Position numbers and translations under genes: made by a program
Shown: positions 1 through 10,085 of the stretch, piece by piece
How the letters are laid out: every line of letters starts with the position of its first letter
How positions within the stretch are numbered: the first letter of the stretch is position 1
Notes under the pieces: generated by a model
Told to the model about the DNA's origin: nothing
The model's database searches: none
The model's input: the letters and a program-made list of their open reading frames with translations, nothing else
Origin: Wenyingzhuangia fucanilytica
Lineage (GTDB): Bacteria; Bacteroidota; Bacteroidia; Flavobacteriales; Flavobacteriaceae
Length of the DNA stretch: 64,000 nt
Assembly: GCF_001697185.1 (NCBI RefSeq)
Contig: NZ_CP014224.1
Span: 2,836,501-2,900,500, forward strand
Reading direction: 5' to 3'

Positions 1-1257
1 AATACAGCTTTATGGTTTTTGCTTACTTTTGGATTGGCTATTATAGGTGGTTTATTAGTTTTTATTCCCGATTATAAATTATTAGGTCCAGCAGGAATTA
101 AAAACAACGGAATTTTTCAACATAGCGCAACCAACAGAGGAATTATTGGTTTTATAACTGCATTCTTTTTTATTGGTTTCTACATCTTTTTATACTTTTT
201 CCCTAATTACCTTGTCAACCCTATTTTAGCAGTAAACGGTATTAGTAAATCTTTAAGCGGAAATCCAGCTAGTCAGTGGTTTTTATACGGATTTATGTAC
301 TGTTCTGTAATGACTGTTTTTGCGGTAAGAATGTTTATTAAATATCGTCACAACAAATATCAAATGATAAGAACAGCTGTTGTTTTGTTCTTTCAAATTG
401 CCTTTGCTTTTTTAATCCCTGAAATCTTAGTGGCTTTTAACAAACCTTGGTTTGATTTTAAAAATGCATGGCCCTTAAACTATTCTTTCTTTTTTGATTG
501 GAATATCAATCAATTAATAAACAGTGGAAATCTTGGGATATTTATGTTTGTTTGGGGTGTTATATTAACTTTAGTAGTTGTTCCTGTAATGGTCTATTTT
601 TACGGAAAAAGATGGTACTGCTCATGGGTTTGTGGATGCGGTGGTTTGGCCGAAACTTTAGGAGATCCTTATAGACAATTATCAAATAAATCTTTGTTTT
701 CATGGAAAGTAGAACGTTGGTTAATACATGGTGTATTACTTTTTGCCACTATCATGACAGGATTGACTTTATATGTATACTTTGCCGAAATCCCTAGTTG
801 GAAACAACTATTTTTGGGAATTTCTGTTTATGATGTGCAAACCTGGTACGGATTTTTTATTGGTTCTATATTTTCTGGGGTTATTGGTACAGGTTTTTAC
901 CCAATTATGGGGAACAGAGTTTGGTGTAGATTTGGTTGCCCACTAGCCGCTTATTTGGGATTTGTACAACGTTTTAAATCTAGATTTAGAATTACCACCA
1001 ATGGAGGTCAATGTATTTCTTGTGGAAATTGCTCAACTTATTGTGAACAAGGAATTGATGTACGTTCTTATGCTCAAAAAGGGCAAAACATTGTACGTTC
1101 TTCTTGTGTAGGTTGTGGTATTTGTTCTGCTGTTTGTCCTAGAGGAGTCTTAAAATTAGAAAATGGTTCTGACACTGGAACTAGTAGAACCAAAACAAAC
1201 GATATTCTACTAGGAAATGATATAGATTTACTGAGTATGACTAATAAACATGACTAA
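1..1257 (+). CDS. NapH/NosR-like membrane polyferredoxin (5' partial)
   Basis: The reading frame is open to the first base of the window, so the true start lies outside; the TTG at 19 is only an internal codon. The product is an integral membrane protein with several hydrophobic helices, then a CxxxCxC cluster (CSWVCGCG, about residue 210), a CRFGCP motif, and two C-terminal 4Fe-4S ferredoxin motifs, CISCGNCSTYC and CVGCGICSAVCP. This arrangement is typical of NapH/NosR/CcoG-like proteins that pass electrons across or along the cytoplasmic membrane. Its redox partner is not visible here. Its last codons overlap the start of the next gene by 8 bp. The family call is firm, the precise role is not. 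Confidence 0.85.
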   Translation, partial: NTALWFLLTFGLAIIGGLLVFIPDYKLLGPAGIKNNGIFQHSATNRGIIGFITAFFFIGFYIFLYFFPNYLVNPILAVNGISKSLSGNPASQWFLYGFMYCSVMTVFAVRMFIKYRHNKYQMIRTAVVLFFQIAFAFLIPEILVAFNKPWFDFKNAWPLNYSFFFDWNINQLINSGNLGIFMFVWGVILTLVVVPVMVYFYGKRWYCSWVCGCGGLAETLGDPYRQLSNKSLFSWKVERWLIHGVLLFATIMTGLTLYVYFAEIPSWKQLFLGISVYDVQTWYGFFIGSIFSGVIGTGFYPIMGNRVWCRFGCPLAAYLGFVQRFKSRFRITTNGGQCISCGNCSTYCEQGIDVRSYAQKGQNIVRSSCVGCGICSAVCPRGVLKLENGSDTGTSRTKTNDILLGNDIDLLSMTNKHD

Positions 1258-2116
1258 ACTTTTTAGCTATATTTTTTTGCTATTAACTTTTTGTATGCTA
1301 GGACAACAAAAAGAAGTCTTACATCAAAAATATTTTGAGAATGGCGAACTACAACATGAATGGTATACGTTAAATAATCATCCTATAAAATATTGGAAAA
1401 CTTTTTATTTAGATAGTACAAAACACTATCAAAGAAACTATAATCATTTAGGCAAAGTAATTTCAGAAGGTTGGTATCAAAGCAATTTAAAAGATGGATA
1501 CACAATAGAATCTCCTAACGACAGTTGTACTTCTAATGGATATTATCTAAACAATTTAAAAGAAAAAACTTGGAGATATTACACTCATCATCATTTAGAT
1601 TCTTTAGGAGATTATCATCTTAATCAGCCAACCAAAAACTGGTTTTATTATCAAAACAATCAATTGATTTGTGAAAAACAATATTTAAATAGTCCTAAAA
1701 ACTTTTTAATAAAACAATTTTATAAAAATGGAACGTTAAAGTCTGAGGGAACTTATCTAAATCATCAAAAAAATGGTTATTGGAAATACTATTCAAATCA
1801 ACAAATTTTAACTTCCTGTGGAACCTATAAAAATAATTTAAAAGAAGGATATTGGCATTTTTATTCTAACCAAGGAATTTTATTAAAACAAGGTGATTTT
1901 ACAGAAAATAAAAAAACTAAATGGTGGTCTTTTTATAATAAAAACGGAACTTTGTCGCACAAATGTGAATTAAAAAACAACCTATTAAATGGTTACTGTA
2001 TTTATTATTCAAACAATAAAATTGTGAAAGGTAAATACTTTAAAAAAGGAGTAAAAACCAATGAATGGAAAGACTGGAATTCTTTTAAAAAAGACTACAA
2101 CAAACTAAATGAGTAA
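1250..2116 (+). CDS. YwqK-family (MORN-like) repeat protein, secreted
   Basis: A 288-residue protein with a short hydrophobic signal peptide (FSYIFLLLTFCMLGQQ) and at least seven degenerate repeats of the form YYxNGxLxxEGxYxNxxKxGxWxxY. This is the pattern of proteins annotated as 'toxin-antitoxin system YwqK family antitoxin', a misleading name: the repeats are MORN-like beta hairpins and no toxin is nearby. It overlaps the polyferredoxin upstream by 8 bp and the glycosyltransferase downstream by 8 bp, so it is probably co-transcribed with both. Its function is unknown. Confidence 0.75.
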   Translation: MTKLFSYIFLLLTFCMLGQQKEVLHQKYFENGELQHEWYTLNNHPIKYWKTFYLDSTKHYQRNYNHLGKVISEGWYQSNLKDGYTIESPNDSCTSNGYYLNNLKEKTWRYYTHHHLDSLGDYHLNQPTKNWFYYQNNQLICEKQYLNSPKNFLIKQFYKNGTLKSEGTYLNHQKNGYWKYYSNQQILTSCGTYKNNLKEGYWHFYSNQGILLKQGDFTENKKTKWWSFYNKNGTLSHKCELKNNLLNGYCIYYSNNKIVKGKYFKKGVKTNEWKDWNSFKKDYNKLNE

Positions 2117-2801
2117 CATTACTGTCATTATTCCTGCTTATAACGAAGAACAATCTATTGCTCACGTTGTTAACGACATTCCTAAAAACATTGTAAAACA
2201 CATTATTGTTGTTAACAATAATTCTACTGATAATACTGCCTCAAAAGCAAGTGATGCCGGTGCTATTGTCTTATTAGAAAAACGAATGGGTTATGGATAT
2301 GCTTGTTTAAAAGGAATGGAATACATTGCTAAGCAAAAATTAGATCCAGAGATTATTGTTTTTATAGACGGTGATTATTCCGACTACCCAGAACAAATTA
2401 CAGAACTTATATCCCCTATTCTAAATCAAAATTATGATTTTGTTATTGGATCAAGAAACAACCCTGAACTAGAAAAAGGAGCCATGACCCCACAACAAGT
2501 TTTTGGTAATTGGCTAGCAACTAGCTTAATGAAAATAATGTTTAAGGCAAGTTTTACCGACTTAGGTCCTTTTAGAGCTATTAAATACAGTTCCTTATTA
2601 GCTTTAAATATGCAAGACAAAACTTATGGTTGGACGGTAGAAATGCAACTAAAAGCGCTTAAAGCAAATTTAAAATATACTGAAATACCTGTTAAATACA
2701 GAAAAAGAATTGGTGTTTCAAAAGTTTCAGGTACGATAAAAGGAACTATCTTTGCTGGAATTAAAATATTAAGTTGGATTTTTAAATATAGTTTCAAGTA
2801 A
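2109..2801 (+). CDS. Family 2 glycosyltransferase, DPM1/polyprenyl-phosphate sugar transferase-like
   Basis: 230 residues with a GT-A fold. It starts directly in the nucleotide-binding strand (VIIPAYNEEQSI), has the DGDYSD metal/acceptor motif near residue 90 and a GSR motif after it. There are no strong C-terminal membrane helices, so it is the short DPM1-like form that loads a sugar from a nucleotide onto a polyprenyl phosphate at the inner face of the membrane. It overlaps its upstream neighbour by 8 bp and its downstream neighbour by 1 bp (TAATG), indicating translational coupling. The sugar cannot be read from the sequence. Confidence 0.85.
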   Translation: MSNITVIIPAYNEEQSIAHVVNDIPKNIVKHIIVVNNNSTDNTASKASDAGAIVLLEKRMGYGYACLKGMEYIAKQKLDPEIIVFIDGDYSDYPEQITELISPILNQNYDFVIGSRNNPELEKGAMTPQQVFGNWLATSLMKIMFKASFTDLGPFRAIKYSSLLALNMQDKTYGWTVEMQLKALKANLKYTEIPVKYRKRIGVSKVSGTIKGTIFAGIKILSWIFKYSFK

Positions 2802-4423
2802 TGTTATACGGTTTACTATTTACCCTTATAAAATCTACAAACGACACCTTATACATTATCAGTAGCATACTTTTAATAATATACATTGTCTCGTTGGTAA
2901 TGGTTTTCTTTTATTCATTGGCACAGTTAAACTTGCTGTTTAATTACCTTAAGGCAAAAAAAAATGAAAAGAAAGGATTAGACAATTCTCCTAAATTTGA
3001 TTTAAACAACCCCGACGAGGTTCCTTACGTTACAATTCAGTTACCTGTTTTTAACGAAAAATATGTAATGAAACGATTGTTAAAAAACATCGCTTTATTA
3101 GACTACCCTAGAGAAAAACTTGAAATTCAGGTTTTAGATGACTCTACAGATGAAACTGTAATCAAAACAAAAGAAAGAGTTGAAAAACTTGCTGATACAG
3201 GATTAGATATTGTTCATATTACAAGAACAAATAGACAAGGGTTTAAAGCTGGTGCTTTAAAAGAAGGACTAGCAATAGCTAAAGGAGAGTTAATCGCTAT
3301 TTTTGATTCTGACTTTTTACCAGATCCAGATTGGTTACACAAAACCATTCCTTATTTTAAGGATGAAAAAATTGGAGTAGTACAAACTCGATGGAGCCAT
3401 ATCAACAGAAATTATTCTTTGTTAACCAAAATTCAAGCCTTTGCTTTAGATGCACATTTTATTCTAGAACAAATGGGTAGAAATTCTAAAGGACATTTTA
3501 TCAATTTTAATGGAACTGCTGGAGTTTGGAGAAAAGAATGTATTTATGATGCTGGAAACTGGGAAGGTGATACTTTAACCGAAGATTTAGATTTAAGTTA
3601 TAGAGCACAATTAAAAGGTTGGCAGTTTAAATATTTGGTTGATGTAGAAACTCCTGCAGAATTACCTGTAGTGATTAGTGCTGCAAGATCTCAACAATTT
3701 AGATGGAACAAGGGAGGTGCAGAGAACTTCCAAAAAATGTTCAAAAAAATTATCCATTCAGATTTATCTTTTAAAACAAAAGCTCATTGTGTACTGCATT
3801 TGCTTAACAGCACCATGTTTTTAAATGTATTTATTGTTGGGGTATTAAGTGTACCTATGCTATACATTAAAAATTATTTTGATGACTTTAAAGGTTATTT
3901 TATAGCAATGAGCTTTTTTGGAATTAGTACATTAATCTTTTTTATTTGCTACTGGTACATGTATAAGCATGTACAAAAAAAATCAGGTTTTAAAGCTTTT
4001 GTTCAATACATCAGAACCTTTTTCACATTTTTTAGCGTTGCCATGGGATTATCTCTAAACAACTCTGGAGCAGTAATAGAAGGACACAGACGTAAACGCA
4101 GTGAATTTGTTAGAACTCCAAAGTTTAACATAAAATCTATTGATGGTTGGAAAAAGAACAAATACATCCGTAAAAAACCTTCTAAAAATGTAGTTTACGA
4201 AGGTTTCTTATGTCTTTACTTTTTATTTGGAATTGCAAGTGCCTGGTTTGTTAGATATATTGGGCAAAATAAACTAAAATCATACGATAAAGACTGCTTC
4301 TTTGGCTTAGCTCCTTGCGATGCTTGGTACATTCCTTTTGATAGCGGACTTATCATATTTCATTTGATGTTGTTTTTAGGTTTCGGATTTATTTTCTACA
4401 CCTCTGTATTTAGAAAAGTGTAA
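2801..4423 (+). CDS. Processive-type family 2 glycosyltransferase, membrane protein
   Basis: 540 residues. Order: an N-terminal membrane helix (about 15-45), a cytoplasmic GT2 domain with QLPVFNE, a DDSTD motif, FDSDFLP, TEDLDLSYR and the QQFRWNKG (QxxRW) signature, then about four C-terminal membrane helices. The QxxRW motif and flanking helices are those of cellulose-synthase-like and glucomannan-synthase-like enzymes, which polymerise or transfer single sugars onto lipids. The gene is the fourth of a tightly packed set (1-bp overlap upstream). Flavobacteria carry close relatives beside DPM1-like and mannosyltransferase-like genes, as here. Polymer unknown. Confidence 0.85.
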   Translation: MLYGLLFTLIKSTNDTLYIISSILLIIYIVSLVMVFFYSLAQLNLLFNYLKAKKNEKKGLDNSPKFDLNNPDEVPYVTIQLPVFNEKYVMKRLLKNIALLDYPREKLEIQVLDDSTDETVIKTKERVEKLADTGLDIVHITRTNRQGFKAGALKEGLAIAKGELIAIFDSDFLPDPDWLHKTIPYFKDEKIGVVQTRWSHINRNYSLLTKIQAFALDAHFILEQMGRNSKGHFINFNGTAGVWRKECIYDAGNWEGDTLTEDLDLSYRAQLKGWQFKYLVDVETPAELPVVISAARSQQFRWNKGGAENFQKMFKKIIHSDLSFKTKAHCVLHLLNSTMFLNVFIVGVLSVPMLYIKNYFDDFKGYFIAMSFFGISTLIFFICYWYMYKHVQKKSGFKAFVQYIRTFFTFFSVAMGLSLNNSGAVIEGHRRKRSEFVRTPKFNIKSIDGWKKNKYIRKKPSKNVVYEGFLCLYFLFGIASAWFVRYIGQNKLKSYDKDCFFGLAPCDAWYIPFDSGLIIFHLMLFLGFGFIFYTSVFRKV

Positions 4424-4471
4424 TGTAAATAAGCTAGTGTGATTTCGACAAAACTTTCATAACAAGGTCTA

Positions 4472-5824
4472 ATGAAACAATTTATAAAATCTTTTAAAAT
4501 GACTAACAAACACGCTTTGTTAGTCATTTTACTTTCTGCTATAGCCTATTATTTATTTGCTTATACTACCGCTAGAACAGATTTTAATAAAGTTTTTACT
4601 TATTATTCCATCCTTTTTATTGCCTTTGTACTTTTATATAAATACAGTAAGCTATCAACCAAATGGCTTATTGTATCAGGAATTCTTTTAAGGCTCATTT
4701 TTTTATTTGCCATTCCTAATCTTTCAGATGACTTTTACAGATTTATTTGGGATGGTAGAGCCATAGCCAACGGAATCAATCCTTATTTAATATTACCTCA
4801 AAACAACCCTAATCTTATTTCTAACGGAATAGAACTTTACAAGGGCATGGGAAGCATGAATGGTAGCCATTTTACCTGCTATCCTCCTTTAAATCAATTT
4901 GCATTTACCATTCCTGCTATTATTTCAGAAAACGGAATTCTTATTAGTACAATAATGATGAGATTAACTTTAATAATCTCTGATATTATTGCTCTTTACT
5001 TTGGTCTTAAAATTTTAGAACACTTAAATATTGAGAAAAGAAAAATCCTATTGTACTTTATCAATCCTTTTATCATTATTGAACTAACGGGAAACTTACA
5101 TTACGAAGGTATGATGATCGCATTTTTAAGTGCTAGTATTTATTATTTACTTAAAAACAAAAATCATTTATCGGCTATCCTTTGGGCTTTCGCTGTTTCT
5201 ATTAAATTAATTCCGCTACTTTTTATTCCACTATTTTACAAAAAATTGGGATTAAAAAAACTGTTGATTTATGGAACACTTGTGTTGATTGTAAATGCAA
5301 TTTTATTCCTTCCTTTTATCGATAAAGAATTGATTCAAAATTTTTCATCTAGTATTGAACTTTATTTCCAAAACTTTGAATTCAATGCAAGTATTTATTA
5401 TATCGTTAGAGAAATTGGTTTTTGGATTAAAGGCTATAACATTATTGGCATAGTAGGTAAAATAACTCCTTTTATAATTATTAGCATCGCTGCACTTATT
5501 TCACTCATCAGAAAAAACAATAAAATTGATATCCTTTTTACCAGCATGCTATTTTTAATTGTTTGTTATTATATATTGGCAAGCGTGGTTCATCCATGGT
5601 ACATAGCTATACCATTATTTTTAAGTGTATTTACAAAATATAAATTTCCTGTAATTTGGAGTTTCACCATCATCTTTAGTTATAGTGCATACGTAAACCA
5701 CAACTACAAAGAAAATCTTTGGTTGGTCTTTTTAGAATATTTAATTGTAATAATCTTCTTTATAATAGAAATAATACAAACTACATCCCCCTCTGAAACA
5801 AAGCATAATAAATTGCCATTGTAA
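4472..5824 (+). CDS. Polytopic mannosyltransferase-like protein (polyprenyl-phosphate-sugar dependent)
   Basis: 450 residues with about eleven hydrophobic segments. An acidic loop motif after the second to third helix (LSDDFYRFIWDGR, about residues 86-98) and the following GINPY are typical of GT-C enzymes of the GT87/MptA-like group, which use a polyprenyl-phosphate sugar as donor on the outer face of the membrane. The DPM1-like gene at 2109 could make that donor. The gene lies 48 bp after the processive glycosyltransferase on the same strand, so it is probably in the same transcript. Acceptor and sugar are unknown. Confidence 0.75.
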   Translation: MKQFIKSFKMTNKHALLVILLSAIAYYLFAYTTARTDFNKVFTYYSILFIAFVLLYKYSKLSTKWLIVSGILLRLIFLFAIPNLSDDFYRFIWDGRAIANGINPYLILPQNNPNLISNGIELYKGMGSMNGSHFTCYPPLNQFAFTIPAIISENGILISTIMMRLTLIISDIIALYFGLKILEHLNIEKRKILLYFINPFIIIELTGNLHYEGMMIAFLSASIYYLLKNKNHLSAILWAFAVSIKLIPLLFIPLFYKKLGLKKLLIYGTLVLIVNAILFLPFIDKELIQNFSSSIELYFQNFEFNASIYYIVREIGFWIKGYNIIGIVGKITPFIIISIAALISLIRKNNKIDILFTSMLFLIVCYYILASVVHPWYIAIPLFLSVFTKYKFPVIWSFTIIFSYSAYVNHNYKENLWLVFLEYLIVIIFFIIEIIQTTSPSETKHNKLPL

Positions 5825-5987
5825 AGAAAAAGATTACCAAAGAGAAGTAGATGGATATAATTATTCTCTGAATAGTATTTAAAACTTTTATCTGATTTAA
5901 AACATCTTTAGAAATAGCACAGATAGTATCTATAAACAGATGATACTTGGCATTTAGTCCATCGGAAGTAAAAATAGAGTTACTCAT
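5781..5987 (-). CDS. Possible small single-pass membrane protein
   Basis: A 68-codon frame beginning MSNSIFTSDG, with a hydrophilic first half rich in D and K and one hydrophobic helix near the C-terminus (IIISIYFSLVIFFFTMAIYY). Most of it (5825-5987) lies outside any other gene; its last 44 bp overlap the end of the convergent mannosyltransferase-like gene. A longer start at 6038 exists, but the extra 17 residues look unlike a protein N-terminus. No family is recognised. An intact frame with a plausible helix in an AT-rich gap is suggestive, not proof. Confidence 0.4.
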   Translation of the reverse strand: MSNSIFTSDGLNAKYHLFIDTICAISKDVLNQIKVLNTIQRIIISIYFSLVIFFFTMAIYYALFQRGM

Positions 5988-6138
5988 GGTTAAAACAGTT
6001 TTAGTGAAACAAAACATGAAAGGGGTTCGTATCGCCATGAATCATCTTAAATTTAAACATTAAAAACATAAAACACTAATTTTAAACTGATTAAATTTAT
6101 AAACATGAATGATTATTATAAATAACTTCTAAAAATTC

Positions 6139-6167
6139 TTTGAAAAAAAAATAGTTATTTATCTTTG
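6139..6167 (+). promoter_or_regulatory. Bacteroidota-type promoter of superoxide dismutase
   Basis: TTTG at 6139-6142 and TATCTTTG at 6160-6167, separated by 17 bp. This matches the -33/-7 pair TTTG and TAnnTTTG recognised by the Bacteroidota primary sigma factor. Transcription would start near 6173, giving a leader of about 23 nt before the ATG at 6196. Confidence 0.7.
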
Positions 6168-6195
6168 AGTACGAAACAATAAAAATCATAACAAA

Positions 6196-6804
6196 ATGGC
6201 TTTTGAATTACCAAAATTACCTTATGCATACGATGCATTAGAACCAAATGTAGATGCTAGAACTATGGAAATACACCACAGTAAGCACCACAATGGATAT
6301 ACTACAAACTTAAACGCTGCAATTGCTGGTACAGACTTAGAAGGAAAGTCTATTGAAGAGATATTAAACGGATTAGATATGGAAAACAAAGCTGTTAGAA
6401 ATAACGGTGGAGGTTTCTACAATCACTCATTATTTTGGAACGTAATGTCTCCAAACGGTGGTGGTCAACCTACAGGTGCTTTAGCTGCTGCTATTGATGC
6501 TGCTTTTGGATCTTTTGAAGCTTTTAAAGATGCTTTTTCTAAAGCTGCTGCTACTCAATTTGGATCTGGATGGGCATGGTTATGTGTTGCTAAAGGAGGA
6601 GCTGTAAACGTTTGTTCTACGCCAAACCAAGACAACCCATTAATGCCAGGTGTTACTTGTGGTAACCAACCAATTTTAGGTGTAGATGTATGGGAACATG
6701 CTTATTACTTAAATTACCAAAACAGAAGACCAGATTATATTAATGCATTTTTTAATGTAATTAACTGGGATGCTGTTTCTGCAAACTACGAAGCTGCTAA
6801 ATAA
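6196..6804 (+). CDS. sodA: Superoxide dismutase, Mn/Fe family
   Basis: 202 residues, full length for the family. It converts superoxide to hydrogen peroxide and oxygen in the cytoplasm; there is no signal peptide. The four metal ligands are visible: His27, His77 (in NHSLFW), Asp164 and His168 (DVWEHAYY). The GGGFYNHS context and the glutamine near residue 145 resemble the Mn-type rather than the Fe-type active site, but cambialistic use cannot be excluded. It is a single-gene unit with its own promoter (6139-6167) and terminator (6824-6862). The codon choice looks that of a highly expressed gene. Confidence 0.97.
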   Translation: MAFELPKLPYAYDALEPNVDARTMEIHHSKHHNGYTTNLNAAIAGTDLEGKSIEEILNGLDMENKAVRNNGGGFYNHSLFWNVMSPNGGGQPTGALAAAIDAAFGSFEAFKDAFSKAAATQFGSGWAWLCVAKGGAVNVCSTPNQDNPLMPGVTCGNQPILGVDVWEHAYYLNYQNRRPDYINAFFNVINWDAVSANYEAAK

Positions 6805-6823
6805 TTAGTAACTAACATAATTT

Positions 6824-6862
6824 AAAAATCCCAAATCTTAATTGATTTGGGATTTTTTTTTG
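6824..6862 (+). terminator. Rho-independent terminator of superoxide dismutase
   Basis: A 12-bp perfect stem, AAATCCCAAATC with GATTTGGGATTT, a 6-nt loop, and a run of T on the + strand. Confidence 0.85.
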
Positions 6863-7024
6863 TTACAATATTTATTTTCTAATTCTTTAAACAACCTATT
6901 CGATTTCTATAAAATCAACACTTTATTAAAACTGAACTATAATAAATTTACTTTAGACAATTCAACAATAAGTTCAATATCATTATATTTCTATTTTTAA
7001 ATAGAAATTGAATATGTTATCATA

Positions 7025-7054
7025 AAAAAAGCACCTCTAATGAGGTGCTTTTTT
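7025..7054 (-). terminator. Terminator of enolase
   Basis: AAAAAAGCACCTC, a TAAT loop and GAGGTGCTTTTTT: a 13-bp stem flanked by A and T runs, so it can act in both directions. It lies 20 bp after the enolase stop. The stretch between this and the superoxide dismutase terminator (6863-7024) holds nothing I can recognise. Confidence 0.85.
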
Positions 7055-7073
7055 ATTATTTATTTAAAGCTAA

Positions 7074-8381
<1,308 letters not shown>

Positions 8382-8492
8382 TTATTATAATTTTTATGTT
8401 GCGCAAGATACACAACAATTGGATTGAAAAATACAACAAAATTAATAAGTTTCGAAAACCTATTCGTTAAAATTTCATCATATAAATACAAT

Positions 8493-8523
8493 AAAAAAGC
8501 AGTGCTTTAGGCACTGCTTTTTT
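8493..8523 (-). terminator. Terminator of the exbB-exbD operon
   Basis: AAAAAGCAGTGC and GCACTGCTTTTTT around a short loop, directly after the stop of the last exbD gene, which is read on the minus strand. Confidence 0.85.
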
Positions 8524-8524
8524 A

Positions 8525-8998
8525 TTATTTAAAATTATTAGACACATCGCCTGTACTAGACGAGTAGCTAATTTTTAAAGCCTTAATGGATCTTAATTCA
8601 TGCTTGATATCTGAAATAGTTCCAACATTGGTTTTTAAATCTGCTTTGATTGAAGTTACCATTGCTTTTTGCTCTTCAGCATCATGCTTATCTCTTTCAG
8701 AGTAGATAAAATTTACAACATCATTTACTGAAGAAATCTTATCGTTTAACTGAATTTTATCTCCAGTTCCCTCCGAAGGGTTAACTGCTTTACCTACATA
8801 TATGGTACTTACCAAACTCTTGTGCTCCAACTTTTTTACCTCTGTTGCACTTGGCAATTTTGGTTTTTTAATTAATAAAGATGTTTCACGCATAGTAGTG
8901 GATACCATAAAGAAAAACAAAAGCATAAATACAATATCCGGTAATGCTGCAGTATTCACTGCTGGCACTTCTTTTTTCTTTTTTCCAAACTTTGACAT
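8525..8998 (-). CDS. exbD: ExbD/TolR-type biopolymer transport protein (second copy)
   Basis: 157 residues. One N-terminal membrane helix (about 18-38, NTAALPDIVFMLLFFFMVST) carries the conserved aspartate of ExbD/TolR that takes part in proton flow, followed by a periplasmic domain. It is the last gene of exbB / membrane protein / exbD / exbD, with 8 bp between the two exbD genes. The complex uses proton-motive force to drive TonB-type transport at the outer membrane. Paired, dissimilar ExbD proteins are usual in Bacteroidota. Confidence 0.93.
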   Translation of the reverse strand: MSKFGKKKKEVPAVNTAALPDIVFMLLFFFMVSTTMRETSLLIKKPKLPSATEVKKLEHKSLVSTIYVGKAVNPSEGTGDKIQLNDKISSVNDVVNFIYSERDKHDAEEQKAMVTSIKADLKTNVGTISDIKHELRSIKALKISYSSSTGDVSNNFK

Positions 8999-9006
8999 AA
9001 TGCTTA

Positions 9007-9627
9007 TTATTTTATTGGTTCAGCATCTGATAATATTTCAGGATATGCTTTTTTAATTTGAGTGATTGCAGCATCCAAATCAGGGTTTTCTGTTTCTCCT
9101 TTTTGAAGTTTCATCAAATCAGAATATGAAAGACCTTGATATTTTCCTTGTAAATATTTTCTTGCGTATCTATTTCTTAACTCTGTATAAGCTGCTAACA
9201 ACTCATTCTGAACTGAAATATACATTCCATACGAAGTTGTTTGAGCAGTTTGTACCGAAATAATTGCCTTTGCAGGATGTTCAGAAGATGATTCTGATTT
9301 TTCTCCTTCACAATAATTACATGGTTGACCTTCTGCACTTTTACCAGCTCCATTATCAATAAAATCAATAGCCAATTGTCTTACATCTCCAATTTCTACT
9401 TCTTCATCTTCAATTAATAATTGGTCAAAACGGTTGATGTTTACTTCAAGTATGTTTCTCTTTTTAACTGGTGGAGCTTCAACATCTTCTGGTTGTTCTT
9501 CTGGTAACTTTCTAAGGATACCAGAATCGGTATCCATAGTTGTTGTTACCAAGAAAAAGATAAGCAGCAAGAAAGCAATATCTGCCATTGAACCTGCATT
9601 AATTTCACTATTTTCTCTTCTTGCCAT
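9007..9627 (-). CDS. exbD: ExbD/TolR-type biopolymer transport protein (first copy)
   Basis: 206 residues. The membrane helix at about 13-33 has the conserved Asp (GSMADIAFLLLIFFLVTTTM). The periplasmic part is longer than in the other copy and contains a CNYCEGEKSES insert with two cysteines, then an alpha/beta domain ending with KKAYPEILSDAEPIK. It sits 9 bp after the small membrane protein gene and 8 bp before the second exbD. Same role as its partner: proton-driven energisation of TonB. Confidence 0.93.
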   Translation of the reverse strand: MARRENSEINAGSMADIAFLLLIFFLVTTTMDTDSGILRKLPEEQPEDVEAPPVKKRNILEVNINRFDQLLIEDEEVEIGDVRQLAIDFIDNGAGKSAEGQPCNYCEGEKSESSSEHPAKAIISVQTAQTTSYGMYISVQNELLAAYTELRNRYARKYLQGKYQGLSYSDLMKLQKGETENPDLDAAITQIKKAYPEILSDAEPIK

Positions 9628-9636
9628 AAATCAGAT

Positions 9637-10077
9637 TTATTTAATTGCTGTTTTAGCGGTACCTAAACCAACAGCTGCAATTGCAATTACCCCTAAGTAT
9701 ACACTAAAGTTAATAATTGTACTGATTAATTTTGATACTGCACCAGCTTCACCACCTTCTAACACTTGTCCTTGAACATCTAATACAGCAGCATCTGATG
9801 CTGTAAAATATGCTATAAAGTATACAACTGCTAAAATGGCTAAATTGATTACTATCTTTTTTATCTCCTCTGGGTGTTTAAATATATTCACCACTGAGAA
9901 TATTACTGTTATAGCCAATGTAACGTATAATAACCATGCTGAGAATTCAACCAAAGGATTAACCTTAGCATATAATTCATCTTCTTCAGCAATAAACACA
10001 TTAATAAACAATACGGCAGCAATAACAGCAATAACAAAAATTACAGCGGTTAATATTTTTGATAATTTACTACTCAT
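9637..10077 (-). CDS. Four-helix membrane protein of the ExbB/ExbD operon
   Basis: 146 residues with about four hydrophobic helices and no charged catalytic motif that I recognise. A gene of this kind stands between exbB and the exbD pair in many flavobacterial genomes, so it is probably an accessory subunit, but I know of no assigned function. Spacings of 8-9 bp on both sides support one operon. Confidence 0.7.
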   Translation of the reverse strand: MSSKLSKILTAVIFVIAVIAAVLFINVFIAEEDELYAKVNPLVEFSAWLLYVTLAITVIFSVVNIFKHPEEIKKIVINLAILAVVYFIAYFTASDAAVLDVQGQVLEGGEAGAVSKLISTIINFSVYLGVIAIAAVGLGTAKTAIK

Positions 10078-10085
10078 AATGAATA

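Noticed and set aside
1250-2116. Toxin-antitoxin module
   Set aside because: The YwqK name suggests an antitoxin, but there is no toxin gene and the protein is exported with MORN-like repeats.
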